From Tremella fuciformis (taxonomy: Eukaryota; Basidiomycota; Tremellomycetes; Tremellales; Tremellaceae): a stretch of DNA of 64,000 nt. A program made the translations under genes and the position numbers. The stretch spans positions 248,001-312,000 of the forward strand of contig CP136498.1 in NCBI GenBank assembly GCA_032768795.1, read 5' to 3'. The notes below the pieces were generated by a model, which worked only from the letters and a program-made list of their open reading frames with translations, was not told the DNA's origin and did not search any database. Positions 36,515 to 45,943 of the stretch are shown piece by piece. Positions within the stretch are counted from its first letter, which is position 1. Every line of letters starts with the position of its first letter.

Positions 36515-39321
36515 CTAGACTTTGGCCTGGGCTGCTGCTGGGACTGCTGCTGCCTCCAGAATGACCTTGCCTGCTTCGACGATCAGACTGGTCATCTCCT
36601 CCCGACTAATGATGGCCACCTTCGTCCATCCCGCCGCTTCCATGGCTCGCACAGCGCATGGCAAGAAGAATTCCTCGTCAGAGGGATCGACGCGGGCCGC
36701 TTCCGAAGAGTCAGTGAGTCTCGCAGGGCTGACGTCTGAGAATCTGTCCGGGAAGTCGACATCGGGGTCCGAACCCTCCCAATGCGCTCCGAAGCCGGGG
36801 TCAGAGGCTCGTAAATAGTCGCGTTCGGGAGACTTGAGGTCGGGACCATCAGAAGGACCGTCTTGGTCATCAGACTCAAGCTCCTCGTCGGGCAAGGAAG
36901 CGCGCTTTCGATGGTCCGACCGAGGGAACTTGGGACGATGAAGCCGATGCGCAAGCGGGTCGGAGATAAGCGAGGAAACATCCGTCTCATCGGAGCTGAG
37001 GGAGCGGGACAAGGGGGGAACGGCTTGAGATGAGAAGCGTCCGCCTGCGGCTGCAAACCCATAAGACTCCAGTGCATTTGGAAGTTCGGGTCCTGCAGAG
37101 GAATCAGTCTGCGTAAACGAACACAAACTGCTTACTCACGCTCGGTAGGCTCGTCGCCAGCGCCCAGAGGCTGGACCGACGCCTGGCGGTTTTTCCCGCT
37201 GCCCATGGCTTGAGAATTGCCATGATCACCACCGTTGTCACCACCTGCACCGCCTCGCTCATCATCAGGACTCGGTCCACCTCCCCGTCCATGATGCGAT
37301 CCACCGCCACCGCCACCTCCATCGGTCCCGCCGCCCTGTCCACTGCCACCGCCTCCGCCGCCGCCGTTATCTCCACTCCCGCCTCCTTTGTCGTCCCGTC
37401 GGGCGAGGCGAGGGGGATTCATGCGCAGGGCCCTCGTCTCCTTGCCGGCCGCGTGACCGTGTGATGAAGTTCCGTGTTTACGCTGATCGCCGAGACGAAG
37501 CTGCTCATCCATCGCCTGTAGCTCCTTATCCTCGCCAGCGTCCGGCTGAAGCCAGACTGCGGTTGAAGAAGATTCACGGTATCTGTCCCTGACAGCTGGT
37601 AGCAGAGATGCACGCGCCGCAGCCGCTGCCATCATCATGGCCCCGTCGCCGGTCCCAGACGCGTGCACAATACCCGCTTCTGTAGACGAAGAGACAGAGA
37701 AAGCCGCCCAGAGCTTCTGCCAGGTGGGTAGCTTGTTGTCCCCTTTGAGCTGCTTTGGGTGGACGAGGGGCTTCAGAGGAAAGTCGTACCTCTCGAAGGC
37801 GACAATTTGGTGAGCGGTCATGACCATGCTCCGAACAGCGGCTATGGCGGCGACGTCGACAATATTTCCGGATCGATCCTGTGCGTCCAGCACCCTCTCA
37901 ATATCCCAAGCAAGGGTGGTGTGATCGACCCGACCCAGAAAGTCGGGTATGTCGGTGATAGCCCGCGGAAAACCCTGCCCGACTTCGATGGCGAGGGTTC
38001 TCTCGTCCGGATCAAGGACAACGATACGGGAGAAACGAGTCATACACGCCAGGGTGCCCATCCAGGTGCCGCATATCTCGTTCGCCTGTTGGATGTACAT
38101 CATCGCTTGTCCCCAACCAGTGGTGAGGCGAGCCTTGAGCGCGGCGGGAATATCGTCTGGTGAGGACGAGCGGAGGAGTCGCTCGTAATCCGGCCAAGTC
38201 ATGTGGAAAGCCTTGTCCTCGCCGACGAGGAGAGCGCATTGAGTCGCCGAGCCCGCGATTGGGGATGACGAAGGTGGGAGGAAACCGTCTGTAGAATCAC
38301 CAGGACGGAAAGCTGACTGCTTCAAGGCCGAGGATGAAGTGAGTGTCCGGAAATGCGTCACCGACTGGATTCTGCGGAGCACTCTGGTGGCGAGGCCGCT
38401 CTTGACGTCCTGATTGCGGGTACGATTGACGTCTGGAGATCCGTCGACGCCCATCGGGGGATCGGAAGAATGTGCGAGACGGGCCTCTTTCGCTGAATTC
38501 GGGCCGATGGTTGAGGATGGGACGGGAAGAGAGCGAACTGCGGGTCCGCGAATGGAAAGGGTATGATCCGGGATCCGAATACCTGCTCTCGGGACGTCCG
38601 TCTGTCCCTCCATGTGCAAGCTATATGAGCGCTTTGTGCTCTGGCTGCTGCGCTCGGCGGTCGTGTGCCCGACCAGGGCGTACACTCGTGTGCGGTGGGG
38701 GGATGGAGGAAACTCCGGTCGGGAAGCGGAAGCAGAAGTGGGTCTCGCGTCCGTATGCTCTGCGGGAGCGGTGGCAGCGATGGAGGTCGTGGCCGCTGCG
38801 AATCGTCAGCCTTAGACTTCGTTAAATCTGACCATCTACTGACATCCTGCCTGTGAGCGGCTCGTCTTTCGCCGCTTTTGTGACCCCGTCATCGCTTTGT
38901 AATGATCGTAGAGCTTGGAGAATTCCTGGAAGGTTCGGGAGTCCTTCAACTGGACCGAGAGCGAATGAGGATGTGTGGCGACTCGGAGCTTACTGAGATC
39001 CTGTTCCGCGAAGTGTGACACGCAGAGTGATGACGCTCCCAGTTTCGCTTGAATGCTGAAATCGGAAGTCTCGGTCAGACATAATGATCGCCAAATGAGC
39101 GCCCAGCATATTTGTTGATCTGGCTCCGAGCCAGGCTCGCATCTGACCATCGAGATGAGATCCTGAAAGGGTCTGATCTCGTCGGATCGCTTCGTCAGAA
39201 CCGGAGGATAGAGCGAACCATACGTCTTTGAAGGGAACTTGGTTACGGACATCCAACGAGTGTCGTCATCGTGAAGTTTACCGGTCAACAAACGACCGAG
39301 AGAGAACGACTGCAGTGGCAT
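36515..39321 (-). CDS. Family B protein B2 (FunK1 N-terminal-like, no kinase), three exons, 903 aa
   Basis: Exons on the minus strand: 39321-38844, 38795-37140 and 37092-36515, with introns of 48 and 47 nt (donors GTCAGT and GTGAGT, acceptors CGCAG and CTGCAG); the frame is continuous for 903 residues. The start is the ATG of MPLQSFSLGRLL. The core domain at residues about 385-435 contains MMYIQQANEICGTWMG and RIVVLDPDERTLAIEV, the pattern shared with the other B genes and resembling the N-terminal region of fungal FunK1 proteins. A Gly/Asp-rich linker occupies about 625-680. The last exon ends with a small domain (GWTKVAIISREEMTSLIVEA) that is the family's C-terminal hallmark. There is no kinase motif. 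It lies 230 bp downstream of the 3' part of A3 on the same strand. The function is unknown. Confidence 0.75.
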
Positions 39322-39550
39322 AGTGAGAGGGATGTGAAGAGAAGGTTGAACGGAGATGAGGTTGGGAAGAGACGAGACAAAGTGGAGAATGATGTGAAGA
39401 CACAAAGTAGAGAGAATCGATCAACGCGCTTGGACATTCTCGGTCCACCTCAACTTTCCCACGGCCATCCGAGTTGTGGCAACCACGTGAACGCAGAGAG
39501 TCGAACAATGTGAAGAGTCTCAGACTATCCGTGTGATCGCTGGGCAACTT

Positions 39551-40261
39551 TTACACCACAGGCCGAGCAATTAGACCAATCTCGCACATGAGAAATCTAC
39601 CCATCGACTCGGGACTGCGCTTGGCGTGATCGAAGTTGATCAGGCGCCAGTGCTCGGACTCATATCCATCAATGCCATGCTCAAGAAGACCATAGGCAGG
39701 CAAAAGGCATTGACTCGGCGAGCCTTCGAGTCCACTGCCGTCCTGATTGATGCAGATCGGGGTGACGATGTGTCGAAGCTGCACGTCATCGTGTGAAAAG
39801 CCCGTGTGTCTGCGCGGACGAGCGACCAGGACTGCGATGCGGTGTCTGCAACAGTCGGTCATTCGTAAGTACAGGAGCAGTATCTGTCGTGCGAGCGCCG
39901 GGCGGGCAGGCAGAGGGAGGACAAACACCTCACCAATCGTCGTTTGCTAGGAGGTCTTTCATTGTCATTCTCCTTCCGATGGCGCCAGGGAAAACGAGCC
40001 GCACGGGCTCCATAGTCATGACTATGAAGCCTCGGCTCGGACCCAGGAGGGCGTGTAACATTTGAGTACCAGACGGTCCTGAACTGAGACCAATGGTCCC
40101 GCATACATGGCAAGTTGGCGCGATGCAGATTGCACGAGCTCGTCGAGATCTGCCCTTACGGGACTGTGCAATGTCAGTTCGAATAATTTGATGGCCACAG
40201 GAATCGAGACACCCCTACGCGCAGCCAGAGGAGAAGGCGTGGGAGTGATGGGCGGAGTGCC
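39551..40261 (-). pseudogene. 3' part of family A gene A3, severed by a copia insertion
   Basis: Read from the element outward, the minus strand gives RRGVSIPVAIKLFEL (beta-3 lysine region), then ELVQSASRQLAMYAGPL (helix C), then in a shifted frame VMTMEPVRLVF and MKDLLANDD. After an intron with donor at 39933 and acceptor at 39846 it gives FSHDDVQLRHI (HxD loop) and RLINFDHA (DFG position). These match A1 and A2 block by block, including the phase-2 intron just before the catalytic loop. A frameshift near 40015 and a probable stop at the splice junction add to the copia insertion as breaks. The gene is therefore dead in this copy. Confidence 0.72.
40257..40261 (+). repeat. Left target-site duplication GTGCC of the copia element
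   Basis: GTGCC directly precedes the 5' LTR and is repeated at 45939-45943 directly after the 3' LTR. Confidence 0.95.
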
Positions 40262-40417
40262 TGTTGAACAATAGGCCCCGAGAGACGCCTCATAGGGTCA
40301 GAATTGCCTCTTGCGGCCAAATGAGTAACCTTATGTAGATGGCTTGAGCAGAGCGACAGCTCATAAGTAGAGAACTGCAGAGAGAGACGAATGCATTGCT
40401 CTCATCATTGTGTAACA
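40262..40417 (+). repeat. 5' LTR of the copia element
   Basis: 156 bp, TGTTGAACAATAGG to ATTGTGTAACA. Compared base by base with the 3' LTR I see no difference. The element's promoter should lie here. Confidence 0.95.
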
Positions 40418-40763
40418 GATTAAAAGTCCCAAGTCTCAGCCCGAGACTACAGAGAGCATAACGGGCTGTCTATCGAGCCGTCGCCGCTGCCGCAGACGCT
40501 CTAGACACCGCCACAAACCGAGCCGTCGCCGTCTACATCGCCGCGGACGCTCGAGGAAGTTCCCAGCCGTCAGAGAAGGCTAGAGGAAGAACGAGAACAC
40601 CTCGTAAGCACACAGGGAGAGCGTCGGGCCTAGTAACAGGCGCTCTATCGCGAAAGTCGTCCCCAGCGAGGTATCGTTCCGCTGACGCACACTCTGCCGT
40701 CATATCTATCAAAATCAGCACCCCCGCGTGCGCACAGACCATCCCTTACATACCTTTATCGCG

Positions 40764-43700
40764 ATGTCAGCCACCAGAGTCAACATCGACGCGATCCCAA
40801 AGCTCTCGCATGATCCTTCGTCATATGCGCCATGGCGGGCGGCCGTAGAAGTCGCCCTGCAGCTTGGAGACTGCTGGAATGCAGCCTTGGGCCTCGATCC
40901 CGAGCCAGGGCGTGTCGCAGCTACCGAGCGTCGCACTCGAGCAGGATCCGTCATGCCGACGGGATCCGAGGCTGGCGCGTTCAGCAGCGAGGATAAGAAG
41001 GACTGGGAGAGGTGGCAAGCCCGAGAGAGCAGGGCACAGGCGATGTTGAAGGGAACGGTCTCGGAAGCCGTTCGGCTCGACATTGAAGACCTACTCGCTG
41101 CAGCCGATATGTGGCTGTATTGCGACAAAATGCACGAGGCCGACCTCCTGGAGAATCAGCGCATTGTTCATGCCCGCCTGTGGACTCTAGACCTGCGAGG
41201 GGACGCCTCTGCGGACGAAATGAGCGCTCACGTCGAGACGTTCTCCAAGGCGATTTCGGACGGCAAGCGCGTCGGGATCGTCCTGAGCGACACCGAGCGC
41301 GCTCAGAGATTCCTTGCCACGATCCTTGACCCCGCCTTCAACATTGTGAGGGCTGAATTGGCCCCCATCGCCAAGGACAAGCAGTCCTGGGCCGTCGTGC
41401 TCTCGAAATACACCACCGAGATCGCGCGACGAAGGGCTAGGCCGCCTCAAGGCCGTCAAGGTAACGGTGGTGGCAAACCGCTCGCGATGGCTGTCGAGCG
41501 CCGCCCTCGGTTCGAGAGAGACAAGGCCAATGACGAGTGTCGACATTGCGGCAAGAAAGGTCATTGGGAGCGTGATTGCCGCAAGAAGGCTGCAGAACTG
41601 CAGCGCGGCGGCCTGCAGGGCCGCGGCGGACGCTCTGCTCGGCAGAGAGGCGGCCGAGGTGAACGCAAGGGCGTTCAAGACCGTCAGGACGTCGTCGCCG
41701 CAGCCGACAAGAGGATCACGATTCCTCCTAAGGCCGACTCGGGACTGCTCGCTGCAGCCCTGGAAGTTGACATGGATCCGTGGGCCGGTTTGACTGTTGC
41801 CGCCACCGAATGGGCCGAGCTCGATGATGATAGCGACGATCGCATCGTCTTTCCTGACCAGCTCGACAACCCGTGGTTCGAGGATGGGTCTGCAGAGGCC
41901 AGTAATGACGCCCTGTTCACCGCAGACACTCTGCAGGTCGAGTCAGAGGCCGTCGAGCCCGTTTGGGTGCTCGACAGCGGAGCTACCGACCACTTGACAC
42001 CGCACAGGTCGATCCTAAAACGCGTCCGCCGTCTCGAGACGCCCCGAGTCTTTGGGCTAGCCAGCGACACCGGCACAATGCAGGCCATCGAAGTAGGCGA
42101 GATAGATCTTGTCCTGTCGTCTGGGCAACGCCTCACGCTCCGAGACGTCTACCACGTCCCGACAGCTCGAATCAGCCTCTGCTCCCTGTCAAGGCTGCTG
42201 CGATGGGGCTGGCGGGCGGATCTCAAGGGTGACGGCGGAACGCTCGAGCGACGGCAGGAAAGGCTAGCTCTGCGAAAGAAAGGCTCGCTTTGGACCGTGC
42301 GACTCGGCAGGACGCACCCTACGATCCTGCTTGCAACCGCAGTCGACGCTAGATCACCGCTCGAGGCTGAACATCAGCGTCTCGGTCATATAGGCATCGA
42401 GCGTCTGAAAGAGCTGGGTAGGAAAGACCTACTTACCGAGCCCTGGCGAGTCTATAAAGACGATCCGTTCGTTACCGCTGCATGCGAGGTGTGCGCTCGC
42501 ACCAAAATTACCAGGCCGCCGAAGGCCGGTGACGCCCCGCTGCTCAGAGGCGGCGGCGACGGTGTCGGCGTTGATGTCGACATTACCGGGCCATTCGAGA
42601 CGTCCGTTGACGGATGCGAGAACATGCTCGTGGCTATCGAGCGCTCGAGCAAGATCCTTGGCGTGGTCCCGATAGGCCGGAAGTCAGAGGCGTTCAACGC
42701 CTTGCAGCAGTTCGTAGCCAAGATCGAGCGGCAGCTCGGAGATCGCGTCCGAGTCATTCGCAGCGACGGCGGAGGCGAGTTTGATAGCCTGGAAGCCCGA
42801 GCGTTCTATCAGTCAGCCGGTATTCAACATTACATGACGCCTAGGTACACGCCCGAGCTCAACGGGGCGGCTGAACGAACGATACGCACCGTCAAAGACA
42901 TGATAGCCGCCATGCTGGCCGATAGCCGCTTGCCTCATTCCTACTGGTCTTTCGCAGCCCGTTACGCCGCAGTAATCATCATGAAGCTGTCTGTGTCAGC
43001 CAGGACGGGCTTATCGGCTTGGAGCGCGCTTACAGGGCGGGAGAGAGGCCTAGATTCCGTCCTGCGATTCGGGCAAAGGTGTCATGCGCAGATCCCGTCT
43101 CAGATTCGCCGCAAGGCGTCGTTTACGATAGAGCGCGGCGAGGCGTGTCGGATACTCGGTCAGAGTGAGACCCAGAGCGGATGGATTGTGCAGCTTGACG
43201 CCACGGGCGAGATTGCCCATCGAAGAGACGTCAAAGTGCTTGAGATGTCGGAGGACGATGAGGCCGATGTCGGTCACGTGACCCAAAGCGACCAAGCACA
43301 GCTCATACCGGTTGGATCGATGGGAGGCAAGATCGCAAGTCATTCAAGCCAGGATGATGATAGAGACGATCTGGAGGTACCTGGAGATCAGCCTGAGCCG
43401 GGGCAAGCTCAGAAAAGTGTCGCTGGAGTAGAGATCTCAGAGGAAGAGCTCACAATCAACGATCCCGCAGTTGCCGTGTCCAACACACCCGAGCAGCCTC
43501 GGGTCCCCCGTCCATCCCGTCTTCCTGTAGCCACCAATCGTTCCAGGATTCCCGTTGCCGACAGGTGGACGTATGTACCAGTCGTCGAGACCCCGCCGGC
43601 ACCTCCCGTGGCCGCCAATACCGTCGGACGGCCCGTCCGCGAGAAGAAAGCGCCCGCAAAGTTCGGTGCGATCGTTGAGCGGCTGCATAGCCCTTTCGCT

Positions 43701-45788
43701 TTCCTATCCGCCAATGCCGCCGACGGCCCCGTGATGCCTGTAGATCCCAGGAACCTAGCCGAGGCGATGGCTAGCGATGACAGAGGAGAGTGGATTGCCG
43801 CCATGGAGAAGGAAATTGCGAACATCGAGAGTAAGGGGACATGGCAAGAGGTCAAACTTCCTGCAGATCGCAAGGCAGTCGGATCGCGTTGGGTATTCAA
43901 AGTCAAGACCGATGCCGACGGCCACGTCGTCAAACACAAGGCTAGGCTTGTCGCACAGGGTTTCTCGCAGGTGCCGGGCGTCGATTTTGAAGAGACGTTT
44001 GCGCCGGTAGGCCGTCTCGGATCTCTGAGACTGTTGCTAGCCATCGCTGCAGCCGACCGCATGATTGTCGCACAGGCCGACGTCGAAGGAGCGTATCTGA
44101 ACAGCCCAATCGACACAGAGGTCTACATTCGGTATCCGGACGGGATGCGGCGGAGACCAGGCTGCGACGCTCTGCTGCTGTTGAAGAGCCTGTACGGCCT
44201 AAAGCAGTCAGCAAGGAACTGGTGGGAAGAGCTAGGACGAGTCTTACATCGACAGGGCTTCCTGAGGACGAACGGTGACTGGGGACTGTATGTGCGGCAG
44301 GACCGACAAGGCCGAATCGTGCTTGTCTTGGTCTACGTCGACGACATCGTGATTGCCGCATCATCGCAGGGGGAGATAGACGACCTGTGGACCGCCCTAA
44401 AGGCTGAGTGGACGATCACTGTCATAGGCGACGTCGGAACCGTGCTTGGGATGAAGGTATCGCAGGACAAGGCTAGGCGGACGATCTGGCTGAGTCAGCC
44501 CGCATACATCGACAGGGTGCTCGAGAGGTTCCCAGAGCACGCTCGGCGACGCACCAGATCAACACCGTTGCCGCAGGATGCCAAGATCGATGCAGAGGAC
44601 GTGTCGACGGCCCTAACGCCCTATCAAGAACTTGTCGGATGTCTCCTATGGCTAGCGGGCTGCACCCGCCCGGACGTCATGTTCGCGGCCTCGTATCTAT
44701 CCCGAGCGCTCGCTGCACCTACCCGTCAGCATTGGGACCTCGCACAAGGCGTCCTGACCTACCTAGCCCACACACGGACTGTTGGGCTCAAGCTAGGCGG
44801 CGGGAAAGATGACGGGCTGCAGGGCTGGGTAGATTCCGACTGGGCAGGCTGCAAGGAGACCCGGCGGTCAACCACGGGTTGGTTGATGGAGTTCAAGGGC
44901 TCGCCGATCACCTGGTCGTCCAGGCGGCAGGCTACCGTGTCAACATCCACCGTCGAGGCCGAATACATCGCTGTCGCAGAAGCAGCCAAGGAGGCAGTTT
45001 GGCTCAGGAATCTACTCTGTGAGCTAGGACTCGAGCAGAGATCACCAACGCCGCTCTCCTGCGACAACCAGGGGTCCATCAGACTCGCAGGACAGCCTAC
45101 TACTCACTCTCGAACCAAACATATCGACATAAAGCATCATTTGATTCGGGAACTTGTTGACACAGGCAAAGTCAACCTGCGGTACGTCAGCTCTGCAGAC
45201 CAGAAGGCAGACATCCTCACCAAGTCGCTCCCCGCCGCCGCCCACGCGCGCCATTTTGAAGCTCTGGGTCTGGGCCGTCCGCCTGCCGGCGCGGAGCGCG
45301 CTCTTGTCCACCTAGCGGCTGCATTCAGCGATCTAGAAGGCTTCGGCGGTAGCGGGAAGATGTTGAATGACAAAGTCAGTCGCGCTCCGAATCGTCTGCC
45401 ACACCACGTGGTCAAGCCAAAACGCCGAAATGCCGCTAGTCAAACCCATCAGCTCGCACATCAGCAACGCTTCGCTGCATGCGCACGGGGAGTGAGAGAC
45501 TTTATGCATGCAGGGGGAGCCAGAGGATCCCAAAGAGGATCAGGGCTACCGGCAGACACCAAGATCATCGATTTTGGGTCGGTATTGATGGAGAACGGCC
45601 GGACGCCTTCCCATCAGCCTGAAGGAAGTGTTGGTCTGGACCGTGCGACGCTCGCGACGCGCGGTCTCGGGCCTCTATCGTCCTGGAGCGAAGATCAACA
45701 GGCTTGGGGATGCCCGGTAGGTCCTTGGCACAACCGCCAGACCTGTTGCGGCCACCTGCAGCCTGCAGACTTCGAGGGGGAGTGTTGA
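40764..45788 (+). CDS. Copia gag-pol polyprotein, 1674 aa
   Basis: A single frame without frameshift or stop. Gag occupies the first 260 residues and ends in a CX2CX4HX4C zinc knuckle at 259-272 (CRHCGKKGHWERDC). The protease motif LDSGAT has its aspartate at D404. The integrase zinc region starts near H537, and its catalytic triad reads D606, D668 (RSDGGGEF) and E704 (GAAER). Reverse transcriptase has YVDD at 1191-1194. RNase H has DSDW from D1357 and TKHIDIKHH near 1450-1456. The usual copia end (ADILTKSLP at 1482) is followed by about 170 further residues that run through the polypurine tract into the 3' LTR. ATG 40764 is chosen because the upstream in-frame codon at 40728 is GTG. It encodes the whole machinery for reverse transcription and integration. 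Confidence 0.95.
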   Translation: MSATRVNIDAIPKLSHDPSSYAPWRAAVEVALQLGDCWNAALGLDPEPGRVAATERRTRAGSVMPTGSEAGAFSSEDKKDWERWQARESRAQAMLKGTVSEAVRLDIEDLLAAADMWLYCDKMHEADLLENQRIVHARLWTLDLRGDASADEMSAHVETFSKAISDGKRVGIVLSDTERAQRFLATILDPAFNIVRAELAPIAKDKQSWAVVLSKYTTEIARRRARPPQGRQGNGGGKPLAMAVERRPRFERDKANDECRHCGKKGHWERDCRKKAAELQRGGLQGRGGRSARQRGGRGERKGVQDRQDVVAAADKRITIPPKADSGLLAAALEVDMDPWAGLTVAATEWAELDDDSDDRIVFPDQLDNPWFEDGSAEASNDALFTADTLQVESEAVEPVWVLDSGATDHLTPHRSILKRVRRLETPRVFGLASDTGTMQAIEVGEIDLVLSSGQRLTLRDVYHVPTARISLCSLSRLLRWGWRADLKGDGGTLERRQERLALRKKGSLWTVRLGRTHPTILLATAVDARSPLEAEHQRLGHIGIERLKELGRKDLLTEPWRVYKDDPFVTAACEVCARTKITRPPKAGDAPLLRGGGDGVGVDVDITGPFETSVDGCENMLVAIERSSKILGVVPIGRKSEAFNALQQFVAKIERQLGDRVRVIRSDGGGEFDSLEARAFYQSAGIQHYMTPRYTPELNGAAERTIRTVKDMIAAMLADSRLPHSYWSFAARYAAVIIMKLSVSARTGLSAWSALTGRERGLDSVLRFGQRCHAQIPSQIRRKASFTIERGEACRILGQSETQSGWIVQLDATGEIAHRRDVKVLEMSEDDEADVGHVTQSDQAQLIPVGSMGGKIASHSSQDDDRDDLEVPGDQPEPGQAQKSVAGVEISEEELTINDPAVAVSNTPEQPRVPRPSRLPVATNRSRIPVADRWTYVPVVETPPAPPVAANTVGRPVREKKAPAKFGAIVERLHSPFAFLSANAADGPVMPVDPRNLAEAMASDDRGEWIAAMEKEIANIESKGTWQEVKLPADRKAVGSRWVFKVKTDADGHVVKHKARLVAQGFSQVPGVDFEETFAPVGRLGSLRLLLAIAAADRMIVAQADVEGAYLNSPIDTEVYIRYPDGMRRRPGCDALLLLKSLYGLKQSARNWWEELGRVLHRQGFLRTNGDWGLYVRQDRQGRIVLVLVYVDDIVIAASSQGEIDDLWTALKAEWTITVIGDVGTVLGMKVSQDKARRTIWLSQPAYIDRVLERFPEHARRRTRSTPLPQDAKIDAEDVSTALTPYQELVGCLLWLAGCTRPDVMFAASYLSRALAAPTRQHWDLAQGVLTYLAHTRTVGLKLGGGKDDGLQGWVDSDWAGCKETRRSTTGWLMEFKGSPITWSSRRQATVSTSTVEAEYIAVAEAAKEAVWLRNLLCELGLEQRSPTPLSCDNQGSIRLAGQPTTHSRTKHIDIKHHLIRELVDTGKVNLRYVSSADQKADILTKSLPAAAHARHFEALGLGRPPAGAERALVHLAAAFSDLEGFGGSGKMLNDKVSRAPNRLPHHVVKPKRRNAASQTHQLAHQQRFAACARGVRDFMHAGGARGSQRGSGLPADTKIIDFGSVLMENGRTPSHQPEGSVGLDRATLATRGLGPLSSWSEDQQAWGCPVGPWHNRQTCCGHLQPADFEGEC

Positions 45789-45938
45789 ACAATAGGCCCC
45801 GAGAGACGCCTCATAGGGTCAGAATTGCCTCTTGCGGCCAAATGAGTAACCTTATGTAGATGGCTTGAGCAGAGCGACAGCTCATAAGTAGAGAACTGCA
45901 GAGAGAGACGAATGCATTGCTCTCATCATTGTGTAACA
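45783..45938 (+). repeat. 3' LTR of the copia element
   Basis: 156 bp, identical to the 5' LTR by direct reading. Its first 6 bp include the stop codon of the gag-pol frame. Confidence 0.95.
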
Positions 45939-45943
45939 GTGCC
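45939..45943 (+). repeat. Right target-site duplication GTGCC
   Basis: Directly follows the 3' LTR and is identical to 40257-40261. Confidence 0.95.

Larger units (their letters stand above)
40262..45938 (+). mobile_element. Full-length Ty1/copia LTR retrotransposon
   Basis: The 5677-bp element is bounded by two identical 156-bp LTRs (40262-40417 and 45783-45938), each starting TG and ending CA, and flanked by the 5-bp duplication GTGCC. One uninterrupted gag-pol frame in the order protease, integrase, reverse transcriptase, RNase H identifies it as copia superfamily. A purine run GAGGGGGAG at 45774-45782 is the likely polypurine tract. I could not assign the primer-binding site after the 5' LTR. 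Identical LTRs and an intact frame imply a recent insertion that may still be autonomous. It lies inside gene A3. Confidence 0.96.
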
